Assembly (NCBI RefSeq): GCF_001522585.2
Contig: NZ_CP013374.1
Span: forward strand, 310,001-374,000
Direction: 5' to 3'
DNA length: 64,000 nt
From: Burkholderia sp. NRF60-BP8
Lineage (GTDB): Bacteria > Pseudomonadota > Gammaproteobacteria > Burkholderiales > Burkholderiaceae
Part shown: piece after piece, positions 1-8,446 of the stretch
How positions within the stretch are numbered: the first letter of the stretch is position 1
Layout: each line of letters opens with the position of its first letter
Made by a program: the position numbers and the translations under genes
Notes under the pieces: model-generated
What the model was told of the DNA's origin: nothing
Databases searched by the model: none
The model's input: only the letters and a program-made list of their open reading frames with translations

Positions 1-261
1 GTCGGCCTTCATGTCGACCCAGCCGACCACGGCGCCGACGCTCGGCGTGGCGGCCGCCAGATCGAGCAGAAAGCGCGTGTCGGCTTCGCTCGGCAGCGAT
101 TGCACGAGGACGGTGGTGTCGATGCGCGCGGCATCGAGCAGCGGCGCCAGATCGGCGGGATCGAAATCCCGGTGAATCGCGTCGAGTTCGGCCGGCGGCC
201 AGCAGCCGGCCCGCGCGCCGATTCGCCAGTAGTGCTGATGAGCGTCGATGCGCGCGGTCAT
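1..261 (-). CDS. Amidohydrolase (COG3618), probable L-fuconolactonase, C-terminus beyond window
   Basis: The first 87 residues of a COG3618-type amidohydrolase are visible; the rest lies left of the window. The N-terminal IDAHQHYW motif carries the HxH metal ligands of the amidohydrolase superfamily. Members of this family hydrolyse sugar lactones such as L-fucono- and L-rhamnono-lactone. Its ATG overlaps the stop of the upstream aldo-keto reductase gene in an ATGA (258-261), so the two are translationally coupled. That pairing of sugar dehydrogenase and lactonase is what suggests L-fuconolactone hydrolysis, a pathway described in Burkholderia multivorans. Family assignment is firm; the exact lactone is inferred from context. 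Confidence 0.8.
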   Translation of the reverse strand, partial: MTARIDAHQHYWRIGARAGCWPPAELDAIHRDFDPADLAPLLDAARIDTTVLVQSLPSEADTRFLLDLAAATPSVGAVVGWVDMKAD

Positions 262-1274
262 GCGCGTGCTCCCGGAACCGGCGCGTGCGCGTCGATCAGA
301 CCTTCGTCGCGCAGTGCATCCCATAGTTCGGCCGGCGCAGGGCGCTCGAACCATTCGATGTTCTGCTTCAGCTGAGCGACGCTGCGCGCGCCGACCACGC
401 ACGACACGACGGCCGGATGGCCGAACGGAAACTGCAGCGCAGCGGCGGGAAGCGGCACGTCGAAGCGGTTGCACAGCGCGCCGAGCCGCATGGCCTTGTC
501 GATCACATCGGCGCTCGCGTCCGCATAGTTGAACTTGCCGTTGCCGGCGAGCAGGCCGGAGTTGAACACGCCGCCGATCACGATGCCCGTCCCTTCACGG
601 GCGCACGCGTCGAGCAGCGGTTCGAGCGCCGTCTGTTCGAGCAGCGTGTAGCGGCCGGCCAGCAGCACGGCGTCGAGCGCCGCTTCGTTCAGCGCATCGG
701 CCGCGACTTCCCATTCGTTCACGCCGAGACCGAACGCGCCGATCTCGCCGCCCGCGCGCAGCGCATCCAGCGCGCGAAACCCGCCGCCGCGAGTCAACTG
801 CTCCCAATAGTGCGCGTGACGATCGCCGTGCGTCATCGCGCCGATGTCGTGCACGTACAGCATGTCGACGCGCGCGAGCCCGAGCCGTTGCCGGCTGTCG
901 TCGTGCGAGCGCATGATCCCGTCGTAGCTGTAGTCGTAGACCGGCCGGAACGGCAAAGGCTCGGCCCAGCCGTCGTCGCCCGGCCGCACGCTCGCGTCGG
1001 CGCGCATCAGCCGCCCGACCTTCGTGCTGAGCGTGAAGGCGCCGCGCTCGCGCGAGGCGAGCGCCGCCCCCACGCGCCGCTCGGACAGCGTGTAGCCGTA
1101 ATACGGCGCGGTGTCGAAGTAGCGCAGGCCGGCCGCCCACGCGGCGTCGACGAGCGCGGCGGCATCGACGGCCGACATCGGACGATAAAGGCCGCCCAGT
1201 TGCGAGCAGCCGAGGCCGAGCGCCGACATCGTCATCCCGCTGCGCGGCAAGCTGCGCGTGTCGTTTGCGTTCAT
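258..1274 (-). CDS. Aldo-keto reductase, probable L-fucose (D-threo-aldose) 1-dehydrogenase
   Basis: A 338-residue aldo-keto reductase. With the ATG at 1274 as start, the tetrad reads Asp54 and Tyr59 (FDTAPYYG), Lys85 (STKVGR) and His141 (YVHDIG), all present. A GTG at 1304 would add ten residues of poor family likeness, so I prefer 1274. It sits between a sugar-binding protein gene and a lactonase gene whose start it overlaps. This fits NAD(P)-dependent oxidation of L-fucose or a related aldose (D-arabinose, L-galactose) to the lactone in the cytoplasm. It could instead act on another aldose; the transporter specificity is not readable from sequence alone. Confidence 0.85.
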   Translation of the reverse strand: MNANDTRSLPRSGMTMSALGLGCSQLGGLYRPMSAVDAAALVDAAWAAGLRYFDTAPYYGYTLSERRVGAALASRERGAFTLSTKVGRLMRADASVRPGDDGWAEPLPFRPVYDYSYDGIMRSHDDSRQRLGLARVDMLYVHDIGAMTHGDRHAHYWEQLTRGGGFRALDALRAGGEIGAFGLGVNEWEVAADALNEAALDAVLLAGRYTLLEQTALEPLLDACAREGTGIVIGGVFNSGLLAGNGKFNYADASADVIDKAMRLGALCNRFDVPLPAAALQFPFGHPAVVSCVVGARSVAQLKQNIEWFERPAPAELWDALRDEGLIDAHAPVPGARA

Positions 1275-1310
1275 GAGTCGTGACCCGATACGGGAAAGCG
1301 GCACGGCCGG

Positions 1311-2258
1311 TCAGTACAGGACATTCTTCGCCGCCTGCGAATCGAGGTTCTGCTTGTCGACCATCACGACGCCGGTATCGATCAGCTTCGGCGCGGGCTT
1401 GCGCGCGATGACGTCGAGCGCCGTGCGCACGCCCTGGTTCCCCATCTGCCACGAGCCCTGCACGGCGATCGCCTGCACGGTGCCGTCGCGCACGAAGCCC
1501 TGCAGGTCCTCGTTGCCGTCGAACCCGATCGCCACCACCTTGCCCGCCTTGCCCGACTGCTTCAGCGCGCGGCCCATCCCGACCGCGGTCGGCTCGTTCG
1601 CGCCGAAGATGCCCTTCAGGTCCGGATTCGCCGACAGCACGTCGGTCGTCTGGTTCAGCGCGGTCGCCATTTGCGATTGCGAGTAGTACGGACCGACGAT
1701 CTGCAGCTTCGAATGGCTCTCGATATATTTGCGGAACCCGCCGACGCGGCTGACCTCGGAGCCCGCACCCGGCACGTACGACATGATCGCGATCTTGCCG
1801 GATTGCCCGACGCGATCGATCAGCGCTTTCGCGCACAGCGCGCCCGCCTTCTCGTTGTCGGTCGACAGGAACGCCTGGTAATACGGCTTGCCGGCGTCCG
1901 CGATGGCCGAGTCGATCAGCACGACGGGAATGTGCGCTTCCCACGCCTTCTTGATCGCGGGGACGAGTGCATCGGGGTCGGACGGCGCGAGCACGATGCC
2001 CGCCACATGGCGCGTGACCGCGTTGTCGACCATGTTGACCTGTCCGCTGATGTCCGACTCGGCCGCCGGCCCCTGGAACGTCATCGTGTAGCCCTTGGCC
2101 CCGTCGAGCGCCGCCTTCGCGCCTTTCTGCACGTTCTGCCAATAATTCGAATTGACCGTCTTGACGATCACGGCGATCTCGCCGCCCGCCGCCTGCGCGC
2201 CGCCGCTGCACACCGCGAACACGCATGCCGATGCCGCCAGCAGGATGAATTTGTTCAT
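1311..2258 (-). CDS. Sugar ABC transporter periplasmic binding protein (RbsB-like)
   Basis: A 315-residue periplasmic sugar-binding protein of the ribose/galactose (Peripla_BP_4) type. It opens with a signal peptide (MNKFILLAASACVFA through GGAQA, about 24 residues). The mature part follows the two-lobe pattern, with AVIVKTVNSNYWQNVQKGAK at the N-lobe and IFGANEPTAVGMG and VAIGFDGNEDLQGF in the later lobe. GGAG six bases before the ATG supports the start. It is third in the operon after the ATPase and permease genes, and the catabolic dehydrogenase follows 36 bases later. L-fucose or a related 6-deoxy or aldose sugar is the inferred ligand. Confidence 0.9.
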   Translation of the reverse strand: MNKFILLAASACVFAVCSGGAQAAGGEIAVIVKTVNSNYWQNVQKGAKAALDGAKGYTMTFQGPAAESDISGQVNMVDNAVTRHVAGIVLAPSDPDALVPAIKKAWEAHIPVVLIDSAIADAGKPYYQAFLSTDNEKAGALCAKALIDRVGQSGKIAIMSYVPGAGSEVSRVGGFRKYIESHSKLQIVGPYYSQSQMATALNQTTDVLSANPDLKGIFGANEPTAVGMGRALKQSGKAGKVVAIGFDGNEDLQGFVRDGTVQAIAVQGSWQMGNQGVRTALDVIARKPAPKLIDTGVVMVDKQNLDSQAAKNVLY

Positions 2259-2300
2259 GTCTCGCTCCGCTTCTCGTTGGTAGGGACTGCTTGCTGCCGG

Positions 2301-3332
2301 TCAGGGCCGGCGATTGCGCAACTGGTCGATCCACACCGTGCCCAGAATCACGACGCCGATGATGATCTGCTGGATGAAGCTCGACACGCCGTTCATGTTC
2401 AGGCCGTTGCGCAGCACGCCGATCACGAACGCGCCGATCGCCGTGCCGGAAATCGTGCCGACGCCGCCCATCAGCGACGTGCCGCCGATCACCGAGCTGG
2501 CGATCGCGTCGAGCTCGTACATCACGCCCTCGTTCGGCTGCCCGGTGACGAGCCGCGACATCAGCACGCAGCCGGTCACGCCGGCAAGCGCGCCGGACAG
2601 CACGTAGGTGAACAGCTTCACACCCTGCACGTTCACGCCCGACAGCCGGGCCGCCTCCGCGTTCGACCCCACCGCGTAGATATGACGGCCGAGCGACGTC
2701 CTCGACAGCAAGACGGACACCACGACGAACAGCACGACCATGATCACGACCGGATACGGAATGCCGGGAAAGGTCGTGTCGGGGAACCCGTCCGCGCCGA
2801 TGCGCGAGATCCGCAACAGCGCGCCGTTGCCGAGCGCGCCGAACGCGTCGCCGAGATCCGATACCGGCCGCGCGCCGGTGATCTGCAGCGCGATGCCGCG
2901 CGCGACCAGCATCATGCCGAGCGTCGCGATGAACGGCGGCAGCCCCATCTGCGTCACGCAGATGCCGTTGACGAGCCCGCACAGCGCGCCGACCAGGATG
3001 CCGGCCGCCATCGCGGCGGGTACCGGCACGCCGGCCTTGACCAGCAGCGCCGCGCACACGCCGGCCAGCGCGAGCACCGAGCCGACCGACAGGTCGATGC
3101 CGCCCGTGATGATCACGCAGGTGGCGGCCACGCCCAGATAGGCGATCGACGTAACCTGCAGGCCGACCGTCATCAGGTTGTCGACCGAGAAGAACGCCGC
3201 GCTCGAGATCGAGAACGCGAACACGAGCACGACGAGACTGCCCAGGGCCGCGAACTTCTGGATCAGGTCGCGTCGCCGCTGTCGCGCCGCCCGTTCGTCG
3301 GCCTGGCTTCGATCGGATGTCATTTCAAGCAT
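2301..3332 (-). CDS. Sugar ABC transporter permease (RbsC-like)
   Basis: A 343-residue inner-membrane permease with about eight to ten hydrophobic segments. It carries the family signature VIITGGIDLSVGSVLALAG and the later VIGGTSLMGGVGTI segment typical of RbsC/AraH/XylH proteins. The ATG at 3332 overlaps the end of the ATPase gene by eight bases; a second ATG at 3323 would remove the overlap, and neither has a strong ribosome binding site. It forms the membrane channel for the neighbouring binding protein and ATPase. Confidence 0.9.
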   Translation of the reverse strand: MLEMTSDRSQADERAARQRRRDLIQKFAALGSLVVLVFAFSISSAAFFSVDNLMTVGLQVTSIAYLGVAATCVIITGGIDLSVGSVLALAGVCAALLVKAGVPVPAAMAAGILVGALCGLVNGICVTQMGLPPFIATLGMMLVARGIALQITGARPVSDLGDAFGALGNGALLRISRIGADGFPDTTFPGIPYPVVIMVVLFVVVSVLLSRTSLGRHIYAVGSNAEAARLSGVNVQGVKLFTYVLSGALAGVTGCVLMSRLVTGQPNEGVMYELDAIASSVIGGTSLMGGVGTISGTAIGAFVIGVLRNGLNMNGVSSFIQQIIIGVVILGTVWIDQLRNRRP

Positions 3333-4869
3333 GGGAACGCCCCGACGCGTAGTGCATGATCTCCTCCTGACTGGTGTGTTTCGTCTCGAGCAACGCGGTC
3401 AATCGACCTTCATGAAAAACGGCGATCCGGTCGGTCACGCCGAGCAGCTCCGGCAGCTCCGAACTGATCAGCACCACGCCGACGCCGTCGGCGGCGAGCC
3501 GGTCCATCAGCCCGTAGATCGCGAATTTCGCGCCGACGTCGATGCCGCGCGTCGGCTCGTCGAAGAACAGGATCTTCGAACCGCGGTACAGCCATTTGCC
3601 GATGACGACCTTCTGCTGGTTGCCGCCGGACAGGTTGCGCACGCGCTGGTGCACCGACGGCGTGCGAATCGCGAGGTCCTGCACGTAGCGGCGCGCCACG
3701 TTCAATTCGTCGTCGAAGCGCAGGAACCCGAGACGCGACGCGATGCCGCGCACGTTCGCGAGCGTGAGATTCGCCGCGACGGGCATCGACAGCGCGAGCC
3801 CCTCCTTCTTGCGGTCCTCCGACAGATACGCGATGCCGTGCCGGATCGCCTCGCGCGGCGAGCGGATCGTCACGGTCCGGCCGTGCAGCGCGATCGTGCC
3901 GCCGTCGGGACGGTCCGCCCCGAAGATCGCGCGCGCGATCTCGGTGCGCCCTGCGCCCATCAATCCCGCGAAGCCCAGGATCTCGCCGCGGCGCAACGCG
4001 AACGACACCGGCCCGAACACGCCGTCGCGGCGCAGGTCCCGCACGTCGAGCAGCACGTCGTCCGTCGGCGCCGACTGCCGCGACGGATAGGCGTCGTCGA
4101 GCGAGCGTCCGACCATGCGCGCGACGATGTTGTCGATGCTCACGTCGGCGAAATCGTCCGTCGAGATATGGCGCCCGTCGCGCAACACCGTCACGCGATC
4201 GACGATTTGCGCCATTTCGTCGAGCCGGTGCGAGATATACAGAATCGCCACGCCGTCTGCGCGCAGCTCCTCGATGAGGCGAAAGAGCTGCACCGTTTCC
4301 GCTTCCGTCAGCGACGACGTGGGTTCGTCCATGATCAGCACGCGCGCATCGAGCGACAGCGCCTTCGCGATCTCGACCATTTGCTGCTCCGCGATCGACA
4401 GCACGCCGACCTTCGTCGTCGGTGCGACGTTCAGGCCGATTCGCGCGATGCAGCGCGCCGCATCCGCATTCATGCGCCGCGTATCGACGAACGGCCCGCG
4501 CCGCGGCTCGCGTGCGAGGAACAGGTTCTCCGCCACGCTCAGGTGCGGGACGAGATTGAGCTCCTGGTGAATGATCGCGATGCCGGCCGCCTGCGCTTCG
4601 GAAGCCGAACGAAATCGCACCGGCGCGCCGCGATAGCGAACGACGCCCTCGTCGGGCAGGTACTGGCCGCTGATGATCTTCATCAGCGTGGATTTGCCCG
4701 CGCCGTTTTCGCCGCACACCGCATGCACTTCGCCGCGGCGCAGGTCGAGACGAATCCCGTCGAGCGCGAGGACGCCCGGAAAGCGCTTGCGAATCCCTTC
4801 CAGGCACAGGATCTCCCGGTTCGTTTCGTCCGGAGCGGCCTGACCGGGCAGATTGCGAGGCAATGCCAT
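3325..4869 (-). CDS. Sugar ABC transporter ATP-binding protein, two nucleotide-binding domains
   Basis: A 514-residue double ABC ATPase of the RbsA/AraG class, first gene of the five-gene operon. Domain 1 has Walker A (GENGAGKST, about residues 54-62), the atypical signature LSIAEQQMVEIAKAL and Walker B (ARVLIMDEPTSS). Domain 2 has the usual degenerate Walker A (GLMGAGRTE), then [15 protein letters not shown] and FFDEPTRGIDVG. This is normal for the family, where one site is hydrolysis-poor. The start is the ATG at 4869, preceded by GGAG. Its promoter region is shared with the divergent GntR gene and holds repeated putative operator sites. Confidence 0.92.
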   Translation of the reverse strand: MALPRNLPGQAAPDETNREILCLEGIRKRFPGVLALDGIRLDLRRGEVHAVCGENGAGKSTLMKIISGQYLPDEGVVRYRGAPVRFRSASEAQAAGIAIIHQELNLVPHLSVAENLFLAREPRRGPFVDTRRMNADAARCIARIGLNVAPTTKVGVLSIAEQQMVEIAKALSLDARVLIMDEPTSSLTEAETVQLFRLIEELRADGVAILYISHRLDEMAQIVDRVTVLRDGRHISTDDFADVSIDNIVARMVGRSLDDAYPSRQSAPTDDVLLDVRDLRRDGVFGPVSFALRRGEILGFAGLMGAGRTEIARAIFGADRPDGGTIALHGRTVTIRSPREAIRHGIAYLSEDRKKEGLALSMPVAANLTLANVRGIASRLGFLRFDDELNVARRYVQDLAIRTPSVHQRVRNLSGGNQQKVVIGKWLYRGSKILFFDEPTRGIDVGAKFAIYGLMDRLAADGVGVVLISSELPELLGVTDRIAVFHEGRLTALLETKHTSQEEIMHYASGRSHA

Positions 4870-4905
4870 TGCGTCTCCTTGGAGTGGATCGACCTCGGCA
4901 CCGTC

Positions 4906-4965
4906 TGGTCAGTCCAATTTAGACGAATTACAGCAATCAAACCAATTTTGGTCAAGCCAATTTAG
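4906..4965. promoter_or_regulatory. Candidate GntR operators in divergent promoter
   Basis: Two 17-bp direct repeats, at 4906-4922 (TGGTCAGTCCAATTTAG) and 4949-4965 (TGGTCAAGCCAATTTAG), match at 15 of 17 positions and start 43 bp apart, close to four helical turns. Each contains a TGG-N5-CCA inverted repeat. A third related palindrome, ACCAATTTTGGT, lies at 4941-4952. They lie between the transporter ATPase start (4869) and the GntR start (5103), as expected for a GntR/FCD repressor of this operon. Binding is inferred. Confidence 0.6.
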
Positions 4966-5102
4966 CTATTCACATCTGATCTTACCAATAGTGAAAACCC
5001 GCACATCCGGATGAACGGGCCGCCGCAACGGGCGAAACGACGCGCGTGATAGACTCCGCGACACGCGCTTGCGCCGAAAGCGCATTGATCCCACTGCATC
5101 GG

Positions 5103-5804
5103 ATGAAATCGACAGAACCCAAGCGGCTTTACCAATCGGTCGCGGCCCAGATCGTCGCGTTGATTCGCCAGGGCGAATTCGCGATCGGCGAGCGGCTGCC
5201 GCCGGAACGCGAGCTGGCACTGACGCTCGGCGTCTCGCGCCCGTCGCTTCGCGAGGCGCTGATCGCACTGGAAATCGGCGGTCAGATCGAGATCCGGATG
5301 GGCTCCGGCGTGTATGTGCGCGACACGGCGGCCGATGCGGTCGGCCCGATGGCCACGCTCGGCGACAGCCCGTCGGAATTGATGCAGGCCCGCGCGGCCG
5401 TCGAAGGCAGCGTCGCCGCATTGGCCGCCGCGCGGATGACGGCCGCGATGCTCGAGCGCCTGCGCCGCACCGTTCAGCGCATGAAGCGGCTCGCGGAGGC
5501 CGGCAAATCGCCGGTCGAAGCCGACCGGCAGTTCCACATGCTGATCGCGGAAGCCGCCGGCAACTCGGTGCTCACCCGCTTCGTCGGCGAGCTGTTCGAC
5601 AGCCGCCACGACCCGATCGCGACGGCCATGCGCGGCCACGCGGAGAATCCTCAGACCTGGACCGCCGCCGTGCGCGAGCACGAGGACGTGCTCCTCGCGT
5701 TGCAGGCCGGCGATCCGATCGCCGCGCAGACGGCGATCCGCGCGCATCTGCGTGCGTCGGAAGCGCGGTGGATCGAAGGCGGGCTGAAAGCCGATCCGGA
5801 TTGA
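5103..5804 (+). CDS. GntR-family (FadR/FCD subfamily) transcriptional regulator
   Basis: A 233-residue regulator. An N-terminal winged helix (about residues 8-75, with ERLPPERELALTLGVSRPSL typical of GntR) is followed by an all-helical FCD effector domain (about 90-225), including the HMLIAEAAGNSVL stretch and the late REHEDVLLAL segment that carry metal-ligand positions in this family. An upstream in-frame ATG at 5046 adds 19 residues without homology; I chose MKSTEPKRLYQSV at 5103. It is divergent from the sugar transporter/dehydrogenase operon and is probably its ligand-responsive repressor. Confidence 0.85.
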   Translation: MKSTEPKRLYQSVAAQIVALIRQGEFAIGERLPPERELALTLGVSRPSLREALIALEIGGQIEIRMGSGVYVRDTAADAVGPMATLGDSPSELMQARAAVEGSVAALAAARMTAAMLERLRRTVQRMKRLAEAGKSPVEADRQFHMLIAEAAGNSVLTRFVGELFDSRHDPIATAMRGHAENPQTWTAAVREHEDVLLALQAGDPIAAQTAIRAHLRASEARWIEGGLKADPD

Positions 5805-5871
5805 GCGGCGCGGGCGCGGACATGCGTGGGCATCGCAACGCACCGGCCCTCGGCGCTTCTGTCACCGAGAC

Positions 5872-8292
5872 TCAGCCCGCAGCGACCGGATTGCCTGCCG
5901 TGACCTCGCAGACCATGCGCCAGTGGCGATCGAGCGTCCGCGCGGTTTCACCGACCACGGTCGCACAACCGGCCAGATGGATGTCGCGACTGGAACTGCC
6001 CACCATGATGTCGAACTCGCCTGGCTCCACGATCCGCTCGCCCCGTTCGTCGGTGAAATTGAGCATATCGACGGGCAGCCGGACGTTCACCGTTCTGCGC
6101 GCACCGGCAGGCACGAACACGCGCTGGAAGCCCTTGAGTTCCCGTACCGGTCGCACGACCGACGCCACGCGATCGCGCACGTAGATCTGGACGACTTCCG
6201 TACCGTCGCGCGGCCCGACGTTCTCGACCTCGAACGAGAATTCGAAGACACCGTCGGAAATGCTTGCCCTTTGAGCGATCCAGTCGAGCGCGCCATAGCG
6301 GAATTGGGTGTAGCTCAGGCCGAAGCCGAACGGATAACGCGAGCCAAAATGATAGGCAATCGGCGTGCCGGCGCTTTTCAGCTTGTGGTTGTACACGTAG
6401 GGCACCGCGCCCGCGCTTTTCGGAATCGACAACGGCAATCTGCCGCTGAAGTCGGCCGCGCCGGAAATCAGCTTCACGAGCGCGTCGGCACCGCCCTGAC
6501 CCGGCGCGAACGCGACGATATGCGCGGCCACGGCATCTTCCAGGCCGCCCAGGTTGTACGGACGCCCGCCGGTCTGCACGACGACCGTCCGCGTACCGCT
6601 CGCGACGACCGCGTCCAGCAGTGCCTGCTGGACGCCGGGCAAGTCGAGGCTGTCCGTATCCGATCCCTCGCCGACGGTTCCCGACTGAAACAGCCCGGCC
6701 AGATCGCCGACGAAGACGATCGCGACATCCGCGGATTCCGCCACCCGCACGGCCTCGGCGATCTGGTCGGTTTCGCGGCTGACGGGTGCCTGCCGGTCTT
6801 CGTCGATCGCGCGCGCCATGTCGACATCCCCCGGGAATACCGGCGTTCCCGCGCGGCGCTCGCGAAGAATCTCGCAACCCTTCGCGTAAAGCACCCGCTC
6901 GCCTCCGAAACGCTCCCTGAACGCCTGCAACGGCGTCTTCACCGGCGAACGCGCATCCTCGCCGGTCGTGATCAGATGCACCGGGAAGCTGTATCCGGCA
7001 AGCAGCGCGAGCGGATCGTCGGCCGTCGGCCCGATGATCGCCACGCGCGACGCACCGTCGGCTCCGATCGGCAACACGGCAGCGTTCTTCAACAGGACGA
7101 TCGATTCGAGTGCGGCCCGATCCGCCACGGCCGCCGCATCGGCGCCGTTCACGTCGACACCGTCCGGATCCGCGTACGGATGCTCGAACAGCCCCAGACG
7201 GAATTTCTCGGTCAGCACGCGCGACACGGCCGCATCGATCACCCGCATCTCGATGTCGCCGCGCTCGATCGCCGCCTTCAGATGCAGCGCGCATTCGTGT
7301 CCCGGCAGTTCGACGTCGAGACCCGCATTGAACGCCAGCGCCGCGGCCCCCGCTTCGTCACGCGCGACGCCATGGTGCGTGAACAGCAGGTTGACGCCTG
7401 CATAGTCGGCAACGACCAACCCGTCGAATCCCCATTTTCCGCGCAGCGTTCCATCGATCAGCGTCGGATCCGCATGACACGGGATACCGTCGATGTCGTG
7501 GTAAGCCGGCATCACGGAGCCCGCATTGGTCAACTTGACCGCCATTTCGAAGGGCAGCAGGAAGACATCGTTGAATTCGCGCGGGCCGACATGGACGGGC
7601 GCGTGGTTGCGCCCGCCTTCGCTCGCCGAGTGCCCTGCGAAGTGCTTGAGCGTCGCCAGCAAGTCGCGGCGCTCGCCCTGCAGGCCGTCGACGTAACGAC
7701 AGGCCAGCACGCCGACCAGATACGGATCCTCGCCGAGCGTCTCTTCGGTGCGCCCCCAGCGTGGATCGCGCGATACGTCGAGCACCGGTGCGAGCCCCTG
7801 ATGGCAGCCGATCGATCGCGCCTGCCGGCCGATTTCCCGTGCCACGGCTTCGACCAGCTCCGGGTTCCACGTCGCGGCGTAGTTGAGCGGCGCTGGAAAC
7901 AGGGTCGCGCCTTCGATCATCAGGCCGACGAGACACTCCTCGTGGGACATGACGGGAATACCCAGGCGCGTGTCCTCGATCATCCTGCGCTGCAGCGCGT
8001 TCAATGCGCGCACCCCTTCGCGGGCCTCGACCGAGTGCGTACCCAGCGGGCGCGTGATCTGTCCGAGGCCATGCTTCAGAAGTTCGTCGACGGTAATCCC
8101 CGTCTGGCGCTGAGCGAAATCGGCGAGCCTCCATGCATGGTTGCCGTCCGACGACAACCTCAGCCAACCGGCATGCAACTGTGCGATTTTTTCATCCAGG
8201 TTCATGCGGGCGAGCAGATCGGCCACGCGCGCGGGAATGGGCGCGTCGGGGTTGCGGTACAGCGCCGGTTGTTCTTCGATATCGATTGACAT
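5872..8292 (-). CDS. Glycoside hydrolase family 3 beta-glycosidase
   Basis: An 806-residue GH3 enzyme with the usual (alpha/beta)8 barrel, alpha/beta sandwich and C-terminal fibronectin-III-like domain. Seen: DVSRDPRWGRTEETLGEDPY, KHFAGHSASEGG, the nucleophile region GFDGLVVADYAGV (Asp near residue 296), a VGEGSDTDSLDLPG segment that probably holds the acid/base Glu, and the C-terminal block from PFGFGLSYTQF. The reading frame is open to 8583, but the ATG at 8292 begins the homologous region. No signal peptide is visible, so it probably acts in the cytoplasm on imported oligosaccharide. It is last in a binding-protein/permease/ATPase operon. Beta-glucosidase and beta-xylosidase are both possible. 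Confidence 0.88.
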   Translation of the reverse strand: MSIDIEEQPALYRNPDAPIPARVADLLARMNLDEKIAQLHAGWLRLSSDGNHAWRLADFAQRQTGITVDELLKHGLGQITRPLGTHSVEAREGVRALNALQRRMIEDTRLGIPVMSHEECLVGLMIEGATLFPAPLNYAATWNPELVEAVAREIGRQARSIGCHQGLAPVLDVSRDPRWGRTEETLGEDPYLVGVLACRYVDGLQGERRDLLATLKHFAGHSASEGGRNHAPVHVGPREFNDVFLLPFEMAVKLTNAGSVMPAYHDIDGIPCHADPTLIDGTLRGKWGFDGLVVADYAGVNLLFTHHGVARDEAGAAALAFNAGLDVELPGHECALHLKAAIERGDIEMRVIDAAVSRVLTEKFRLGLFEHPYADPDGVDVNGADAAAVADRAALESIVLLKNAAVLPIGADGASRVAIIGPTADDPLALLAGYSFPVHLITTGEDARSPVKTPLQAFRERFGGERVLYAKGCEILRERRAGTPVFPGDVDMARAIDEDRQAPVSRETDQIAEAVRVAESADVAIVFVGDLAGLFQSGTVGEGSDTDSLDLPGVQQALLDAVVASGTRTVVVQTGGRPYNLGGLEDAVAAHIVAFAPGQGGADALVKLISGAADFSGRLPLSIPKSAGAVPYVYNHKLKSAGTPIAYHFGSRYPFGFGLSYTQFRYGALDWIAQRASISDGVFEFSFEVENVGPRDGTEVVQIYVRDRVASVVRPVRELKGFQRVFVPAGARRTVNVRLPVDMLNFTDERGERIVEPGEFDIMVGSSSRDIHLAGCATVVGETARTLDRHWRMVCEVTAGNPVAAG

Positions 8293-8446
8293 AAGGAATC
8301 CCAAATAAATGGCTGGATGGACGAATGGGTCAGCTACCCGTTTCAGTGCCCGACGCGAGCGGCGACATACACCGCGCCCGTCCGGTCGAATTCGATCCCG
8401 GGGCGATCGACGCGCATCGGCGAAGCCGACCGGGTATGCCGTGCGA

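Noticed and set aside
595..3057. 820-codon minus-strand frame across the aldo-keto reductase and binding-protein genes
   Set aside because: It overlaps three recognisable genes in another frame and is Arg-rich without domains.
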